This document shows positions 35,544-44,006 of a stretch of DNA of 64,000 nucleotides, piece by piece. The stretch is from positions 399,932 through 463,931 of the forward strand of contig CAVSGS010000013.1 of assembly GCA_963727545.1 (NCBI GenBank), written 5' to 3'. Numbering within the stretch: position 1 is the first letter of the stretch; each line of letters starts with the position of its first letter. Source of the stretch: Flexifilum sp963727545. Lineage in GTDB: Bacteria > Chloroflexota > Anaerolineae > Aggregatilineales > Phototrophicaceae. The notes beneath the pieces are model-generated. The model ran no database searches and had not been told where the DNA came from. It worked only from the letters and a program-made list of their open reading frames with translations. Position numbers and translations under genes: made by a program.

Positions 35544-35955
35544 CCGCGGTGCGCTTTTCGTCCGCCAAGCGGCGTATGAACCCGGCGATGTCGTCCGTCT
35601 TCGTTCCGGGTCCGAAGATTCCGGCGACGCCCATCGCGGTGAGTGTCGGCTTGTCCTCGTCAGGGATGATGCCGCCGAGGATCAGCGGTACGTCGTCGAG
35701 ACCGTTGGCGTTCATCACCTCGCGGATGCGGGGGACAAGCGCCAGATGCGCCCCGCTGAGGATGCTCAGTCCGACGACCTCGACATCTTCTTGCAGCGCA
35801 GCTTCGGCGATCATTTCCGGTGTTTGGCGCAGCCCGGTATAAATCACTTCCATTCCGGCGTCACGCAGCGCCCGCGCGATCACTTTCGCGCCTCGGTCGT
35901 GACCATCCAGCCCCGGCTTGGCGATCAGCACCCGTACAGCCTGTCCTGTGACCAT
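35536..35955 (-). CDS. Acyl-CoA mutase small (B12-binding) subunit
   Basis: 139-aa free-standing cobalamin-binding domain. The base-off/His-on motif DGHDRG (Asp17, His19, Gly22), the SILSGAH loop and ILGGIIP are all present. Such separate subunits pair with large catalytic chains of methylmalonyl-, isobutyryl- or hydroxyisobutyryl-CoA mutases; here the only large chain in the window is 24 kb away. The gene starts the operon with meaB (8-bp overlap) and prs. Which mutase it serves is inferred. Confidence 0.92.
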   Translation of the reverse strand: MVTGQAVRVLIAKPGLDGHDRGAKVIARALRDAGMEVIYTGLRQTPEMIAEAALQEDVEVVGLSILSGAHLALVPRIREVMNANGLDDVPLILGGIIPDEDKPTLTAMGVAGIFGPGTKTDDIAGFIRRLADEKRTADD

Positions 35956-36131
35956 GTTATTCCCTGTGGAGTAATCCTTTGTGGAGCCTTAACACGCCTA
36001 TACTCAGATTATAACAGAAACCGGGGTCGGTTCCTACGGCAGAAGGCGTATTTTAGCCGACGACAAGGGAGCAAAAAAGCTGCGCTATGGTATAGTTGAT
36101 CAAGGTGGTATTACGGAACGAGAGCAGCCTC

Positions 36132-39100
36132 ATGAGCGCGACATCCGACACGAGCCAAATCGCCGCGAACCGCTGGGTTCAGCCGGTCGCAGGGCAGGCA
36201 GAAGGACGCATCGGTTTCTGGTTGACGGGCGCGACTGCAGTCGTCGTGGTGTTGGCGGCGGTCTTGTATCTCGCCCAAGCCTTCCAATGGCGCGGTCAGC
36301 CGTTTATCGGCGCGCTGGTGACGCGAACCCTGACCGTCGATGGTAGTCTGCCGGTGAATGAACTTGCCAGTTGGTCCGGCTTGAGTGTCGGCTTGCAGCG
36401 CGGCGACCACATCACCGCCATCAACGGTACAACGTTCTCGACCGATTACGAGCAAGCCGATGCCGAATTTGCTGCGCTGCTGAGCACGCTCAAGCTTGGC
36501 GACACCGTCAGCGTGAGCTTTGAACGCCTCATGGTCGATGGTGAGGTCGAGCAGGTCGGAGCGGAGGTCTGCGGCGCGGTCGAGAATGGGATCGCGTCTT
36601 GTACCGTCAGCTTCCCCTTAACGGCTTTCCCCGGCGCCGATTTCCTCGCCGATTTTGTCGTTCCCTACCTATCCGGCATTGTCTCGATTGCGATCGGCAT
36701 CCTCTTGATCGTGCTGCGCCCCTACAAGCCCACCGCGCAGGTGATCGCCGTCGTCTGCCTGATGATCGGCATCTTTAGCGCCGGTATGTTCGACTTGAAT
36801 ACAACCTTTTCCATGACTCCGTTCTGGATTATCGCTACCAGTCTCGGCGGTGGCGCGTTCGTGACGACGGCGTTCGTATTCCCGGTCAAGCTGCCGGTGA
36901 TCTACCGTCGTCCGGGGATACAGTACGTGCCGCTGGTCGCAGCGCTGTTGATCGCGGCGTTGATCCTGATGATCTACACCAATCCGGCGTCGCCGCAGGC
37001 GGCGGTGACGGCGGACTGGTTGGCTCCGTTGGCGTCGGTCGTCGGGCTGATCGTCTTGGTCGGCGTGCTGCTGAGACGGCGCCGCAGCGCTGTCTTGCTG
37101 TCGGTGCGCGATCAGGTCAACACCGTGCTGATCGGCGTGGCGTTGGTGTTGGTGGTCGCGGCAATTTGGCTGCTCGATCTCGCCATTCGCCCGGCTATCG
37201 GAACCACGCCAATCACCTTTAACACCTCGGCAGCGATGCCCTTTTTCATCCTCCCGCCGCTCAGTATGGCTTACGCGGTGCTGCAGTATCGTTCGCTCGA
37301 TACCGACCGCTTGATCAGTCAGGGCATCACTTACTTGATCATGCTCACGGCGCTGCTGGTCGGCTATTTCCTGCTCGTCTTTAGCGCCGCTTTGATCGCT
37401 GGTGAAGTCGTCGGACCGAGCAACCCGATCCTGCTGGCGCTGCTGATCTTCTTCATGGCGGTGTTGTTCATCCCGGTGCGGACGCGCTTGCAAGCGCGCA
37501 TCGACGCGATTTATTTCCGCAAGCGCTTGAACTACCAGACTATCAGCGAGGAATTCGGGCAGCGCTTGAGTTCGCTGGCTGAGTTCGACGACATTTTGGG
37601 CGCCTACCGCGACGAACTGGATCGCACCCTACTGCCGGAGCAAGTTTTCGTCTTTCTGCTCGATCGTCAGAGCGGCGATTACGTCGCTGCGGGGACGGAC
37701 GTCCGCTTCGCCGCCGACAGTCCGCTGATCGAGCCGTTGGCGGAAGGCGAAGGGATGATTCAGCTCCAACCGGGGCAGGCTTGGCTCCCGGCAGCGGTGG
37801 CAGAGCGATCCCGGCTGCTGCTGCTCAAGGCGACGGTGCTGATCGGAATGCATGGCGCGAACCGCTTGATCGGCTTTGTCAGTCTCGCGCCGCCGCGCTC
37901 GGCAAGCGGACGCTATACGGTCGAGGCGATGCGCTTTCTCCAAACGCTGACCACGCAGATCAGCGTTGCGGTCGAGCGCGCGCAGGTGGTCGAGTCGCTG
38001 GAACAGCGCGTCCGCGAACTCGACGTGCTTAGTCAAGTTAGCCAAGCGGTCAGCTTCACCGTCGGCATGGACGACCTGCTCGAACTGATCTACGCGCAGA
38101 CTTACCGCTTGATCGAGGCGAGTCACTTCTACATTGCGCTGCAAGATGCCGCTGCCAACGAATTCTATTTCGCCTTCTTCCTCGAAGATGGCGAGCGTTA
38201 CCCGGAGCGGGAGAATCTGCGCCAGATGCTGAGCAACGATCCCTTCAGCGAAGTCGTGCGCACGGGTCAGCCGCTGGTCTGCGGCAATTACGCGCAAGCG
38301 CTCGCCGAGCGCGGCGCTGCTTTCGGCGCTGAAGACCCGCGCTTGCAGGGTTGGATGGGTGTGCCGCTCTCGGTTGGCTCGCGGACGATGGGCATGATGG
38401 CGGTCGGGACGACGCAGCCCGGTCGCGGCTATCGCGACGACCAGCGCCGGATCTTTAGTGACATCAGCGCGCTAGCGGCGACTTCGCTCGACAAAGCGCG
38501 GCTGTTCACCGAAACCAACGTGCGCGCGCGCCAGCTTGCCGCCCTGAACGACATCACCCGCCAGATTGCCGGTGCTGAGCTTGACCTCGAACGCTTGCTC
38601 CAACTGATCACCGCCAGCGCGACCGACATCCTCGCCGCCGAAGCCGGATCGCTCTTGCTGACGGTCGACGACGGGTCGGGCGATCTGGAATTCAAGGTGG
38701 CGGTTGGCGGGTCGGGTCGGGAACTGCTCGGCTCGCATCTCCAAGCCGGGCGTGGCTTGGTCGGCGAAGTCGCGGCGACCGGCACGCCGGTGATCGTCAA
38801 CGACGCCGGCAGCGATTCGCGCTGGGGCGGCGAACTCAACGCCGGTGAATTCCACACTCGAACCGTGCTTGCCGTGCCGCTGATCACCCAGAACAACGTC
38901 ATCGGCGTGCTCGAAGTGCTCAATAAGCACGGCGGCGCGACCTTCGACCAAGACGACCTCGACCTGCTGACGGCGTTCGCCGGTCAGGCAGCCGTGGCTA
39001 TCGAGAACGCGCGTTTGTTCCAGTTGACCGACTTCCAGCTTTCCGAGCGCGTCGGCGAGTTGGAGATGCTGGAGCGGATCGACGTCGAACTCAATCGCTC

Positions 39101-40298
39101 GCTCGACCTCGGCAAAGTCGCCGAGATTTCGCTCCACTGGGCGATGGAGAACACCACGGCGACGGCGGGTTTGCTCGGCGTGGTCGTTGGCGATCCGCCG
39201 CGCCTGCTGGTGATCGTGCAGGTCGGCTACGGCGAGAACGATCTACCCGCCGGAGCGGACGGGATGGATTTCCCGCTGGATCGCGGCATTGTCAGCCGGG
39301 TGCTGCGGACGCATCAGCCCGATCTCGCGCCGGATGTGACCCTCGATCCTGACTACATTCCCAGTTTGCGCGGCGGCATCAGCCAGATCACGCTGCCGAT
39401 GCTCTCCGGTGGGGTCGTCAACGCGCTGATCGTGCTCGAAACCGACCGCGAGCCGCGCTTGCGCTTGGCGGATATGCCCTTCTTGCAGCGGCTCGCCGAA
39501 CACGCGACCATCGCCATCGCCAACGCGCAGCTTTACGCCGAACTCACCCGCGCTAACCAATCCAAGAGCGAGTTCGTCTCCTTCGTCGCCCACGAGTTGA
39601 AGAATCCGCTGACGTCGATTCAGGGTTATTCCGACGTGCTGCTGAAAGGCGCAGTCGGCGAGTTGAGCGACCCGCAGAAGAACTTCCTCGGCACAATTCG
39701 GCTCAACGCCCAGCGGATGAACACGCTGGTCAGTGACCTCAACGACGTGACCAAGCTGCAAACCGACAACATGCGCATGATCCTCGCGCCGGTCGATTTC
39801 CATCGCGCGCTGGAAGACACGCTGCGTCCGTTCGAGCAGCAGATCGGTGCGAAGGGGCAGGTGCTCGAACTGGATATGGTCGAAGACCTGCCGCTGATCC
39901 GCGCTGACCAGAACCGCCTGATTCAAGTGCTGACCAACTTGATCAGCAACGCCCACAAGTACACACCGGAAGACGGTGTCATTCGGGTGCGGGCGACGGT
40001 CGATACCATGCCGCGCGACAACAAAGGTCGCCTACTGCCGCCGATGCTCCACGTCAGCGTCACCGATACCGGCATCGGCATGAGCGAAGAGGACCTGAGC
40101 AAGCTGTTCACGCCCTATTTCCGCAGCGAGAACCCGCTCACCCGCGAGCAGCCCGGCACCGGCTTGGGCTTGACCATCACGCGCGGGATTATCATCGGGC
40201 ACGGCGGCGAGATCTGGGTCGAAAGCGAACTCGGCGTCGGCACGACCTTCCACTTCACCATCCCGCTGCAAGTCGAGGCGGAAGAAGCCGGCGATTAA
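36132..40298 (+). CDS. Multi-GAF sensor histidine kinase with PDZ-like and polytopic membrane domain
   Basis: 1,388-aa kinase. Order: first membrane helix (about 30-50), an extracytoplasmic PDZ-like region (SGLSVGLQRGDHITAINGTT), and about eight membrane helices (roughly 175-430). Four consecutive GAF domains follow (about 460-610, 640-790, 800-960, 970-1135), then HisKA with His1154 (FVAHELKNPLTS) and a HATPase domain (LIQVLTNLISNAHKYTPEDG, VTDTGIGMS, GTGLGLTITRG). ATG 36132 is preferred to an in-frame TTG at 36096 that follows a TATAGT box. A strong terminator follows the stop. No response regulator is adjacent. The ligand is unknown. Confidence 0.9.
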   Translation: MSATSDTSQIAANRWVQPVAGQAEGRIGFWLTGATAVVVVLAAVLYLAQAFQWRGQPFIGALVTRTLTVDGSLPVNELASWSGLSVGLQRGDHITAINGTTFSTDYEQADAEFAALLSTLKLGDTVSVSFERLMVDGEVEQVGAEVCGAVENGIASCTVSFPLTAFPGADFLADFVVPYLSGIVSIAIGILLIVLRPYKPTAQVIAVVCLMIGIFSAGMFDLNTTFSMTPFWIIATSLGGGAFVTTAFVFPVKLPVIYRRPGIQYVPLVAALLIAALILMIYTNPASPQAAVTADWLAPLASVVGLIVLVGVLLRRRRSAVLLSVRDQVNTVLIGVALVLVVAAIWLLDLAIRPAIGTTPITFNTSAAMPFFILPPLSMAYAVLQYRSLDTDRLISQGITYLIMLTALLVGYFLLVFSAALIAGEVVGPSNPILLALLIFFMAVLFIPVRTRLQARIDAIYFRKRLNYQTISEEFGQRLSSLAEFDDILGAYRDELDRTLLPEQVFVFLLDRQSGDYVAAGTDVRFAADSPLIEPLAEGEGMIQLQPGQAWLPAAVAERSRLLLLKATVLIGMHGANRLIGFVSLAPPRSASGRYTVEAMRFLQTLTTQISVAVERAQVVESLEQRVRELDVLSQVSQAVSFTVGMDDLLELIYAQTYRLIEASHFYIALQDAAANEFYFAFFLEDGERYPERENLRQMLSNDPFSEVVRTGQPLVCGNYAQALAERGAAFGAEDPRLQGWMGVPLSVGSRTMGMMAVGTTQPGRGYRDDQRRIFSDISALAATSLDKARLFTETNVRARQLAALNDITRQIAGAELDLERLLQLITASATDILAAEAGSLLLTVDDGSGDLEFKVAVGGSGRELLGSHLQAGRGLVGEVAATGTPVIVNDAGSDSRWGGELNAGEFHTRTVLAVPLITQNNVIGVLEVLNKHGGATFDQDDLDLLTAFAGQAAVAIENARLFQLTDFQLSERVGELEMLERIDVELNRSLDLGKVAEISLHWAMENTTATAGLLGVVVGDPPRLLVIVQVGYGENDLPAGADGMDFPLDRGIVSRVLRTHQPDLAPDVTLDPDYIPSLRGGISQITLPMLSGGVVNALIVLETDREPRLRLADMPFLQRLAEHATIAIANAQLYAELTRANQSKSEFVSFVAHELKNPLTSIQGYSDVLLKGAVGELSDPQKNFLGTIRLNAQRMNTLVSDLNDVTKLQTDNMRMILAPVDFHRALEDTLRPFEQQIGAKGQVLELDMVEDLPLIRADQNRLIQVLTNLISNAHKYTPEDGVIRVRATVDTMPRDNKGRLLPPMLHVSVTDTGIGMSEEDLSKLFTPYFRSENPLTREQPGTGLGLTITRGIIIGHGGEIWVESELGVGTTFHFTIPLQVEAEEAGD

Positions 40299-40333
40299 TC
40301 CGTCTCCAAGTATCTCAGCAAGCCATTCTCTTA

Positions 40334-40357
40334 ATGCCCGCTTCGGCGGGCATTTTT
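40334..40357 (+). terminator. Rho-independent terminator of the GAF kinase gene
   Basis: ATGCCCGC, loop TTCG, GCGGGCAT, then TTTT; 36 bp after the stop codon. Confidence 0.85.
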
Positions 40358-40442
40358 GATCTGTGGTCGTCACGCGGCGACCTTTTTTCGAGATTTTTAG
40401 CTACTTAATGAACACCAGTAAATGGTAAAAGGACAATTGAGC

Positions 40443-40901
40443 ATGGAGCAGTTCCTGAGCGGGGTCAGTCGGGCGTCCATTATTCGTTGGACGGCAATTT
40501 ACCTAGTGATTGATGTGGTCGTCAATGCTTGTGGCGGCTTAGTTTTCGGGATTGCTGGTGCGGTCGCGGCGGGTGCCAGTGCCATGACGGCGGCGTCCGG
40601 GATCGACAACCCTGACGTCGCGGCGGCGACGACGCAGTTGGCGGGTATCGGCGGCTTGAGCATCGTCCTTGCGCTGCTCTACATCATCTCGGTGCCGATC
40701 TTCGCGGTTGCGGCATTCGGATTGTGGCGGCGGAAGTCGTGGGCGCGCATGGGCGCGGTGATTGCGCTCGGTTTCAGTATTCTGCTGTCGGCGCTGTCCT
40801 TGAACAACGGTCTCGGCGGCATCATCTGGATTTTGATCAGCGGCTTCGGCGTTTATCTGTTCTGGACCGACGCAGGTATCAAGCAGGAATTGAGCCGCTA
40901 A
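40443..40901 (+). CDS. Hypothetical membrane protein
   Basis: 152 aa with four predicted membrane helices. The first is IYLVIDVVVNACGGLVFGIA; an Ala/Gly-rich loop follows, then GLSIVLALLYIISVPIFAVA, SWARMGAVIALGFSILLSAL and a last helix ending ISGFGVYLFW. ATG 40443 has AAAAGGA 9 nt upstream; ATG 40422 is possible. No family recognised with confidence. Downstream lies a repeat field of about 300 bp. Confidence 0.75.
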   Translation: MEQFLSGVSRASIIRWTAIYLVIDVVVNACGGLVFGIAGAVAAGASAMTAASGIDNPDVAAATTQLAGIGGLSIVLALLYIISVPIFAVAAFGLWRRKSWARMGAVIALGFSILLSALSLNNGLGGIIWILISGFGVYLFWTDAGIKQELSR

Positions 40902-40933
40902 GCATATGATGCTCTTGGTCTTTTGGTAAGGGC

Positions 40934-41236
40934 GTTCAATGAGGGTGTTTAAAAACACTTCTGCTGTGTCGAGAAGTTTTCAAATTTGACGACCAACACT
41001 CCAAACGGGCGGAGGCACTCTCCCCTCCCTGAAGTCGGGGAGGGGTTGGTGGCTGACAGGGGTAGGTTTTTAACTCTACGCTTACCTCACCCCTAAATCC
41101 CCTCTCCATTACATAGAGAGGGGACTTTAAACACCCTTTGTAACCTGTTTTTACCCCCTCTCCACATCGTGGAGAGGGGGCAGGGGGTGAGGTTAATTAA
41201 ATACCTACCCTTGTTAGGGGGTTGGGGGTGGGGTCG
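40934..41236. repeat. Family C element interrupted by a family B element
   Basis: Left part (40934-41052) matches the family C elements at 26.6 and 52.6 kb up to the GGGGAGGGG hairpin; the right end (TTGGGGGTGGGGTC, to 41236) is found only after a complete 165-bp family B element. This is a nested insertion. Confidence 0.85.
41053..41217. repeat. 165-bp two-hairpin element, family B
   Basis: Ends CTGACAGGGGTAGGT and ACCTACCCTTGTTAG are imperfect inverted repeats. Inside are two hairpins, CCCCTCTCCATTACAT... and CCCCCTCTCCACATCG..., each bordered by ACCTCACCC/GGGTGAGGT. Flanked by GGGGTTGGTGG (41042-41052) and GGGGTTGGGGG (41218-41228), an apparent 11-bp target duplication with one mismatch. 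Nearly identical in inverted orientation to 57287-57451. Confidence 0.88.
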
Positions 41237-41251
41237 AACGTGAGGGGAAAT

Positions 41252-41289
41252 CAAAAACGACGCCTGATCTAGTCTAGATCAGGCGTCGT
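41252..41289 (-). terminator. Rho-independent terminator of the thioredoxin gene
   Basis: On the minus strand ACGACGCCTGATCTAG pairs perfectly with its reverse complement (16 bp), followed by TTTTTG; it lies about 20 bp past the thioredoxin stop. Confidence 0.88.
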
Positions 41290-41307
41290 CGTTTCGTCAC
41301 AGTAGGC

Positions 41308-41638
41308 TTAGCCCAGATGCGGCTTGAGCTGGTTGGTGATGCGATCTTTCGGCTGGAAACCCGTGATCCGCACGACCGGCTGCCCGCCCTTGAACAGGAT
41401 CAGCGTGGGGATGCTCATCACGCCGTACTGCATCAAGCACGTCCTGATTCGCGTCGGCGTCGAGCTTACCGACCTTGATTTTGCCGGTGTATTCGGTGGC
41501 GATCTGATCGACGACCGGGGCGATCATCTTACAGGGACCGCACCATTCTGCCCAGAAATCGACGAGCACGGGAGTGTCCGACTGGAGTACTTCCGACTGA
41601 AAATTCGACGTGGTCGCTTCAAACGTTTTGTGACCCAT
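41308..41638 (-). CDS. trxA: Thioredoxin, frameshifted in this sequence
   Basis: Thioredoxin of 109 aa if one base is removed near 41434-41436. The first frame gives MGHKTFEATTSNFQSEVLQS, the redox site WAEWCGPCKMIAP and KVGKLDADANQDVL. It then shifts; the correct continuation MQYGVMSIPTLILFKGG with cis-Pro (IPT) and ending NQLKPHLG is in the next frame, stopping at 41308. The GTGCTTGATG stretch contains an extra T if the intended reading is GTG CTG ATG. The intact terminator and perfect family fit suggest a sequence error. Divergent from hrcA. Confidence 0.9.
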
Positions 41639-41654
41639 AACCTCTCCTCACTGC

Positions 41655-41684
41655 TTTGACGCTCATATCCCGCTATGCTATCAT
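41655..41684 (+). promoter_or_regulatory. Candidate sigma-70 promoter of hrcA
   Basis: -35 TTTGAC (41655-41660), 18-bp spacer, -10 TATCAT (41679-41684), about 50 bp before the hrcA start. No CIRCE repeat is seen here. Confidence 0.5.
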
Positions 41685-41732
41685 GGGATTGGGATTTGGC
41701 GTAGATTTAGTTGACAGTGTGACTTTACCTAT

Positions 41733-42815
41733 ATGAATATAGACGAGACCGTCCTCCCAGAACTTACCCGCCGCCAAGAAGAGATTTTAACCTATATCGT
41801 CCGAGCTTACACCGAATCACCGGAGCCGGTGAGTTCGAAATATCTGGTCGAAACCTTCAACTTGTCGTTCAGTTCGGCGACCATTCGTAACGAGATGGCG
41901 GTGCTGGAAGAACTCGGTTACATCACCGCCCCGCACACCTCCGCCGGGCGCGTGCCGACCGAAACCGGCTATCGCTACTTCGTCAAGCGGCTGATCACCA
42001 GCGGCGAGATCACCAGTATCGAGAAATCGCACATTTCTGACAAGCTCAAGAGCATCCCGCTGGCGTCCGAGCAGTGGATGCTGCTGGTAGCGACGATGCT
42101 GGCGCGCACGGCGCACACCGCCGCGCTGGTGACGCCACCGGTCGCCAACATGAGCCGCTTCAAGCACCTCGAACTGATCGCCATTCAGGGGCGGTTGGTG
42201 CTGATGGTGATCGTGCTCGACGGTGGGGCGGTGCATCAGCAAATGCTGACGCTCGCGGAGCCGGTGGCGCAGGTCAGGTTGAGCGAGACTGCCGAGCGGA
42301 TCAACGCATTGTGCATGGATTTGGGCGCGAAAGAAGTCCGCGTGCGCACGACTCAGCTTCAACTCTTGGAGCGCGAGATCGCCGAGTTGGTCGCCGACTT
42401 GATGGACAAAGCCGATACCAATCAGGTGCGGCTGATCTACCGCAACGGTTTAAGCGAAGTGCTGGGCATGTTCCAGAACAGCGAGGGGGCGCAGCAAGCC
42501 GTGCGCGTCTTCGAGGAACGCGCTTTTCTGAATCTGATCCTCAACGACGTGCTGACGCCGCTGCTCAACAACGTGCAGGTCGTGATCGCCGGGAACGGGC
42601 GTTGGGAAGAACTGAGCCACCTGAGCATGGTGATCAGCCGTTACGGGATCGCTGGACAGGTGAGCGGGGCGGTCGGCGTGCTTGGTCCGACCAACATCAA
42701 TTACGGTCGGGCGATCAGCGCCGTGAGCTACGTCTCCGGCTTGATGACCGACATGCTCACCGACGTCTACGACATCGACGCGCTGCCGCCGGGTGAGTCT
42801 ACGTCGGCGGGCTGA
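41733..42815 (+). CDS. hrcA: Heat-inducible transcription repressor HrcA
   Basis: 360-aa repressor of class I heat-shock genes. The N-terminal winged helix (RRQEEILTYIVRAYTESPEP, SSATIRNEMAVLEELGYI, TSAGRVPTETGYRYFV) is diagnostic; the GAF-like middle and C-terminal parts complete the usual length. It is separated from grpE-dnaK (3.8 kb away) and dnaJ. No CIRCE operator was found upstream of grpE, dnaJ or hrcA, so its targets here are uncertain. Confidence 0.96.
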   Translation: MNIDETVLPELTRRQEEILTYIVRAYTESPEPVSSKYLVETFNLSFSSATIRNEMAVLEELGYITAPHTSAGRVPTETGYRYFVKRLITSGEITSIEKSHISDKLKSIPLASEQWMLLVATMLARTAHTAALVTPPVANMSRFKHLELIAIQGRLVLMVIVLDGGAVHQQMLTLAEPVAQVRLSETAERINALCMDLGAKEVRVRTTQLQLLEREIAELVADLMDKADTNQVRLIYRNGLSEVLGMFQNSEGAQQAVRVFEERAFLNLILNDVLTPLLNNVQVVIAGNGRWEELSHLSMVISRYGIAGQVSGAVGVLGPTNINYGRAISAVSYVSGLMTDMLTDVYDIDALPPGESTSAG

Positions 42816-42829
42816 TCGAACGGTCGCGT

Positions 42830-43399
42830 TCAGCGCAGCTTGTTGACCTGCGGCAGGATCGGCAGCAGCACCGGCACCGATAAGACGAAGAAAATCGCCT
42901 CGAACAGCGCGCTGCTGTTCGGGGCTTGGTTGCCGCGTAAGCGGCTGATAAACGCGTCGAACGTATTCCCCGACAAATTGCCGAAGTAGATCATTCGAAT
43001 GATCATCTGGATGTGCTCAGCCGTCTGGTCGCCGTAGCATTCGACGAGGCGCTGCCGCATCGCCGGGTCGGGCTGCCGGTTGGTCTCGGCATAGTGCTGA
43101 GCGTAGAGTAGGGCGGGCAATTCGAACGCCGAGGCGTCGGCTTGAAATTGCAGGTTCAACGTGTTTTTGATCTCGTCCTCGGTCAGCCCGCTCGAAATCG
43201 CTGCTTTGGCGTGGAACCATTCGCAATAGATGCAGCCGTTGACCGCCGTGACCACGATCATCACTTTTTCCATGAACGCCCGGCTGATGACGTCGTCGTG
43301 CATGGTGCTGCGGATGGTCGGCAGGTGCGCGAGCAGGAACAGTGTGTCCTTGATCAACAGCTTGGCGGTGAAGATTCGCCGGTCGAATCCGTTATTCAT
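42830..43399 (-). CDS. Carboxymuconolactone decarboxylase/AhpD-like protein
   Basis: 189-aa all-helical protein. The redox motif VNGCIYCEWFHAKAA gives the CxxC plus His arrangement of AhpD-like alkylhydroperoxidases. A C-terminal hydrophobic tail (FEAIFFVLSVPVLLPILP) may attach it to the membrane. It overlaps by 8 bp with an upstream MarR-type regulator gene, so the pair is one operon, and the regulator probably responds to peroxide or other oxidants. Peroxidase function is inferred from the motif. Confidence 0.87.
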   Translation of the reverse strand: MNNGFDRRIFTAKLLIKDTLFLLAHLPTIRSTMHDDVISRAFMEKVMIVVTAVNGCIYCEWFHAKAAISSGLTEDEIKNTLNLQFQADASAFELPALLYAQHYAETNRQPDPAMRQRLVECYGDQTAEHIQMIIRMIYFGNLSGNTFDAFISRLRGNQAPNSSALFEAIFFVLSVPVLLPILPQVNKLR

Positions 43400-43874
43400 T
43401 GCTTAGCTCCAAAGCGAAGGTGCAGAGTTGCTCGAAGACTGCCAAGCCTTGTTCCAGTAGCGCAATCTCTTGAGCGGAGAACCGCTGCAGCACTTCGTCC
43501 AACCGCTGGACGATCGCTAAATTGATCTGCTCGACCAGCGCTCTGCCGCTGTCGGTGATCTCCAAATAGATTTTGCGCCGGTCGTTGGCGTCGGAAACCC
43601 GGCTCACGTAGCCCAACGCGATCAGCTTGTCGGCAGAAGCGGTCATCTGGGGGCTAGAGATCGTCAAACTGTCCACAATCTCGGTCATGTAGGCGCGCTC
43701 GGTTTCGCTCAAGAAGCGCAAAATCATGAAGTGATGGGGCGACAAATCGCTTGACCGGGCTTCCAAAACCTGCTGAATGAACTGATTATTTAAGCTGCGG
43801 CAAAATCGAGCCGGGATATTGATCAGGGTTTCGCTTAAATTATCGCCGCTCATATAATTCACTTCGTTAACCAT
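43392..43874 (-). CDS. MarR-family transcriptional regulator
   Basis: 160-aa regulator. The winged-helix core is visible: LSPHHFMILRFLSE, YMTEIVDSLTISSPQMTASA, ADKLIALGYVSRV and the wing NDRRKIYLEITDSGRAL. One cysteine lies at the N-terminal dimer helix (PARFCRSL) and another near the C-terminus, which could sense oxidants as in OhrR-like members. First gene of an operon with the AhpD-like gene. A TGAATATAGTTCA near-palindrome lies just upstream. Confidence 0.9.
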   Translation of the reverse strand: MVNEVNYMSGDNLSETLINIPARFCRSLNNQFIQQVLEARSSDLSPHHFMILRFLSETERAYMTEIVDSLTISSPQMTASADKLIALGYVSRVSDANDRRKIYLEITDSGRALVEQINLAIVQRLDEVLQRFSAQEIALLEQGLAVFEQLCTFALELSNE

Positions 43875-43882
43875 TCGTCGAG

Positions 43883-43895
43883 TGAATATAGTTCA
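43883..43895. promoter_or_regulatory. Possible MarR operator
   Basis: TGAATATAGTTCA has short TGAA/TTCA arms, 9 bp upstream of the regulator's start. Short arms make this tentative. Confidence 0.25.
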
Positions 43896-43959
43896 TTCCC
43901 TCAGCGAGTACAAGAGCGTGATTCGATCAGGGTGGCTGGATTCGTGGGGGAGATCGTCG

Positions 43960-43987
43960 GTAGGGGCGCAGCGCGCTGCGCCCCTGC
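43960..43987. repeat. 28-bp palindrome, family A
   Basis: Standard arms with one mismatch at the outer right end (CCCCTGC); core GCAGCGCGCTGC. Between two minus-strand genes. Confidence 0.85.
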
Positions 43988-44006
43988 AAAACATGTGACG
44001 GCGTAC

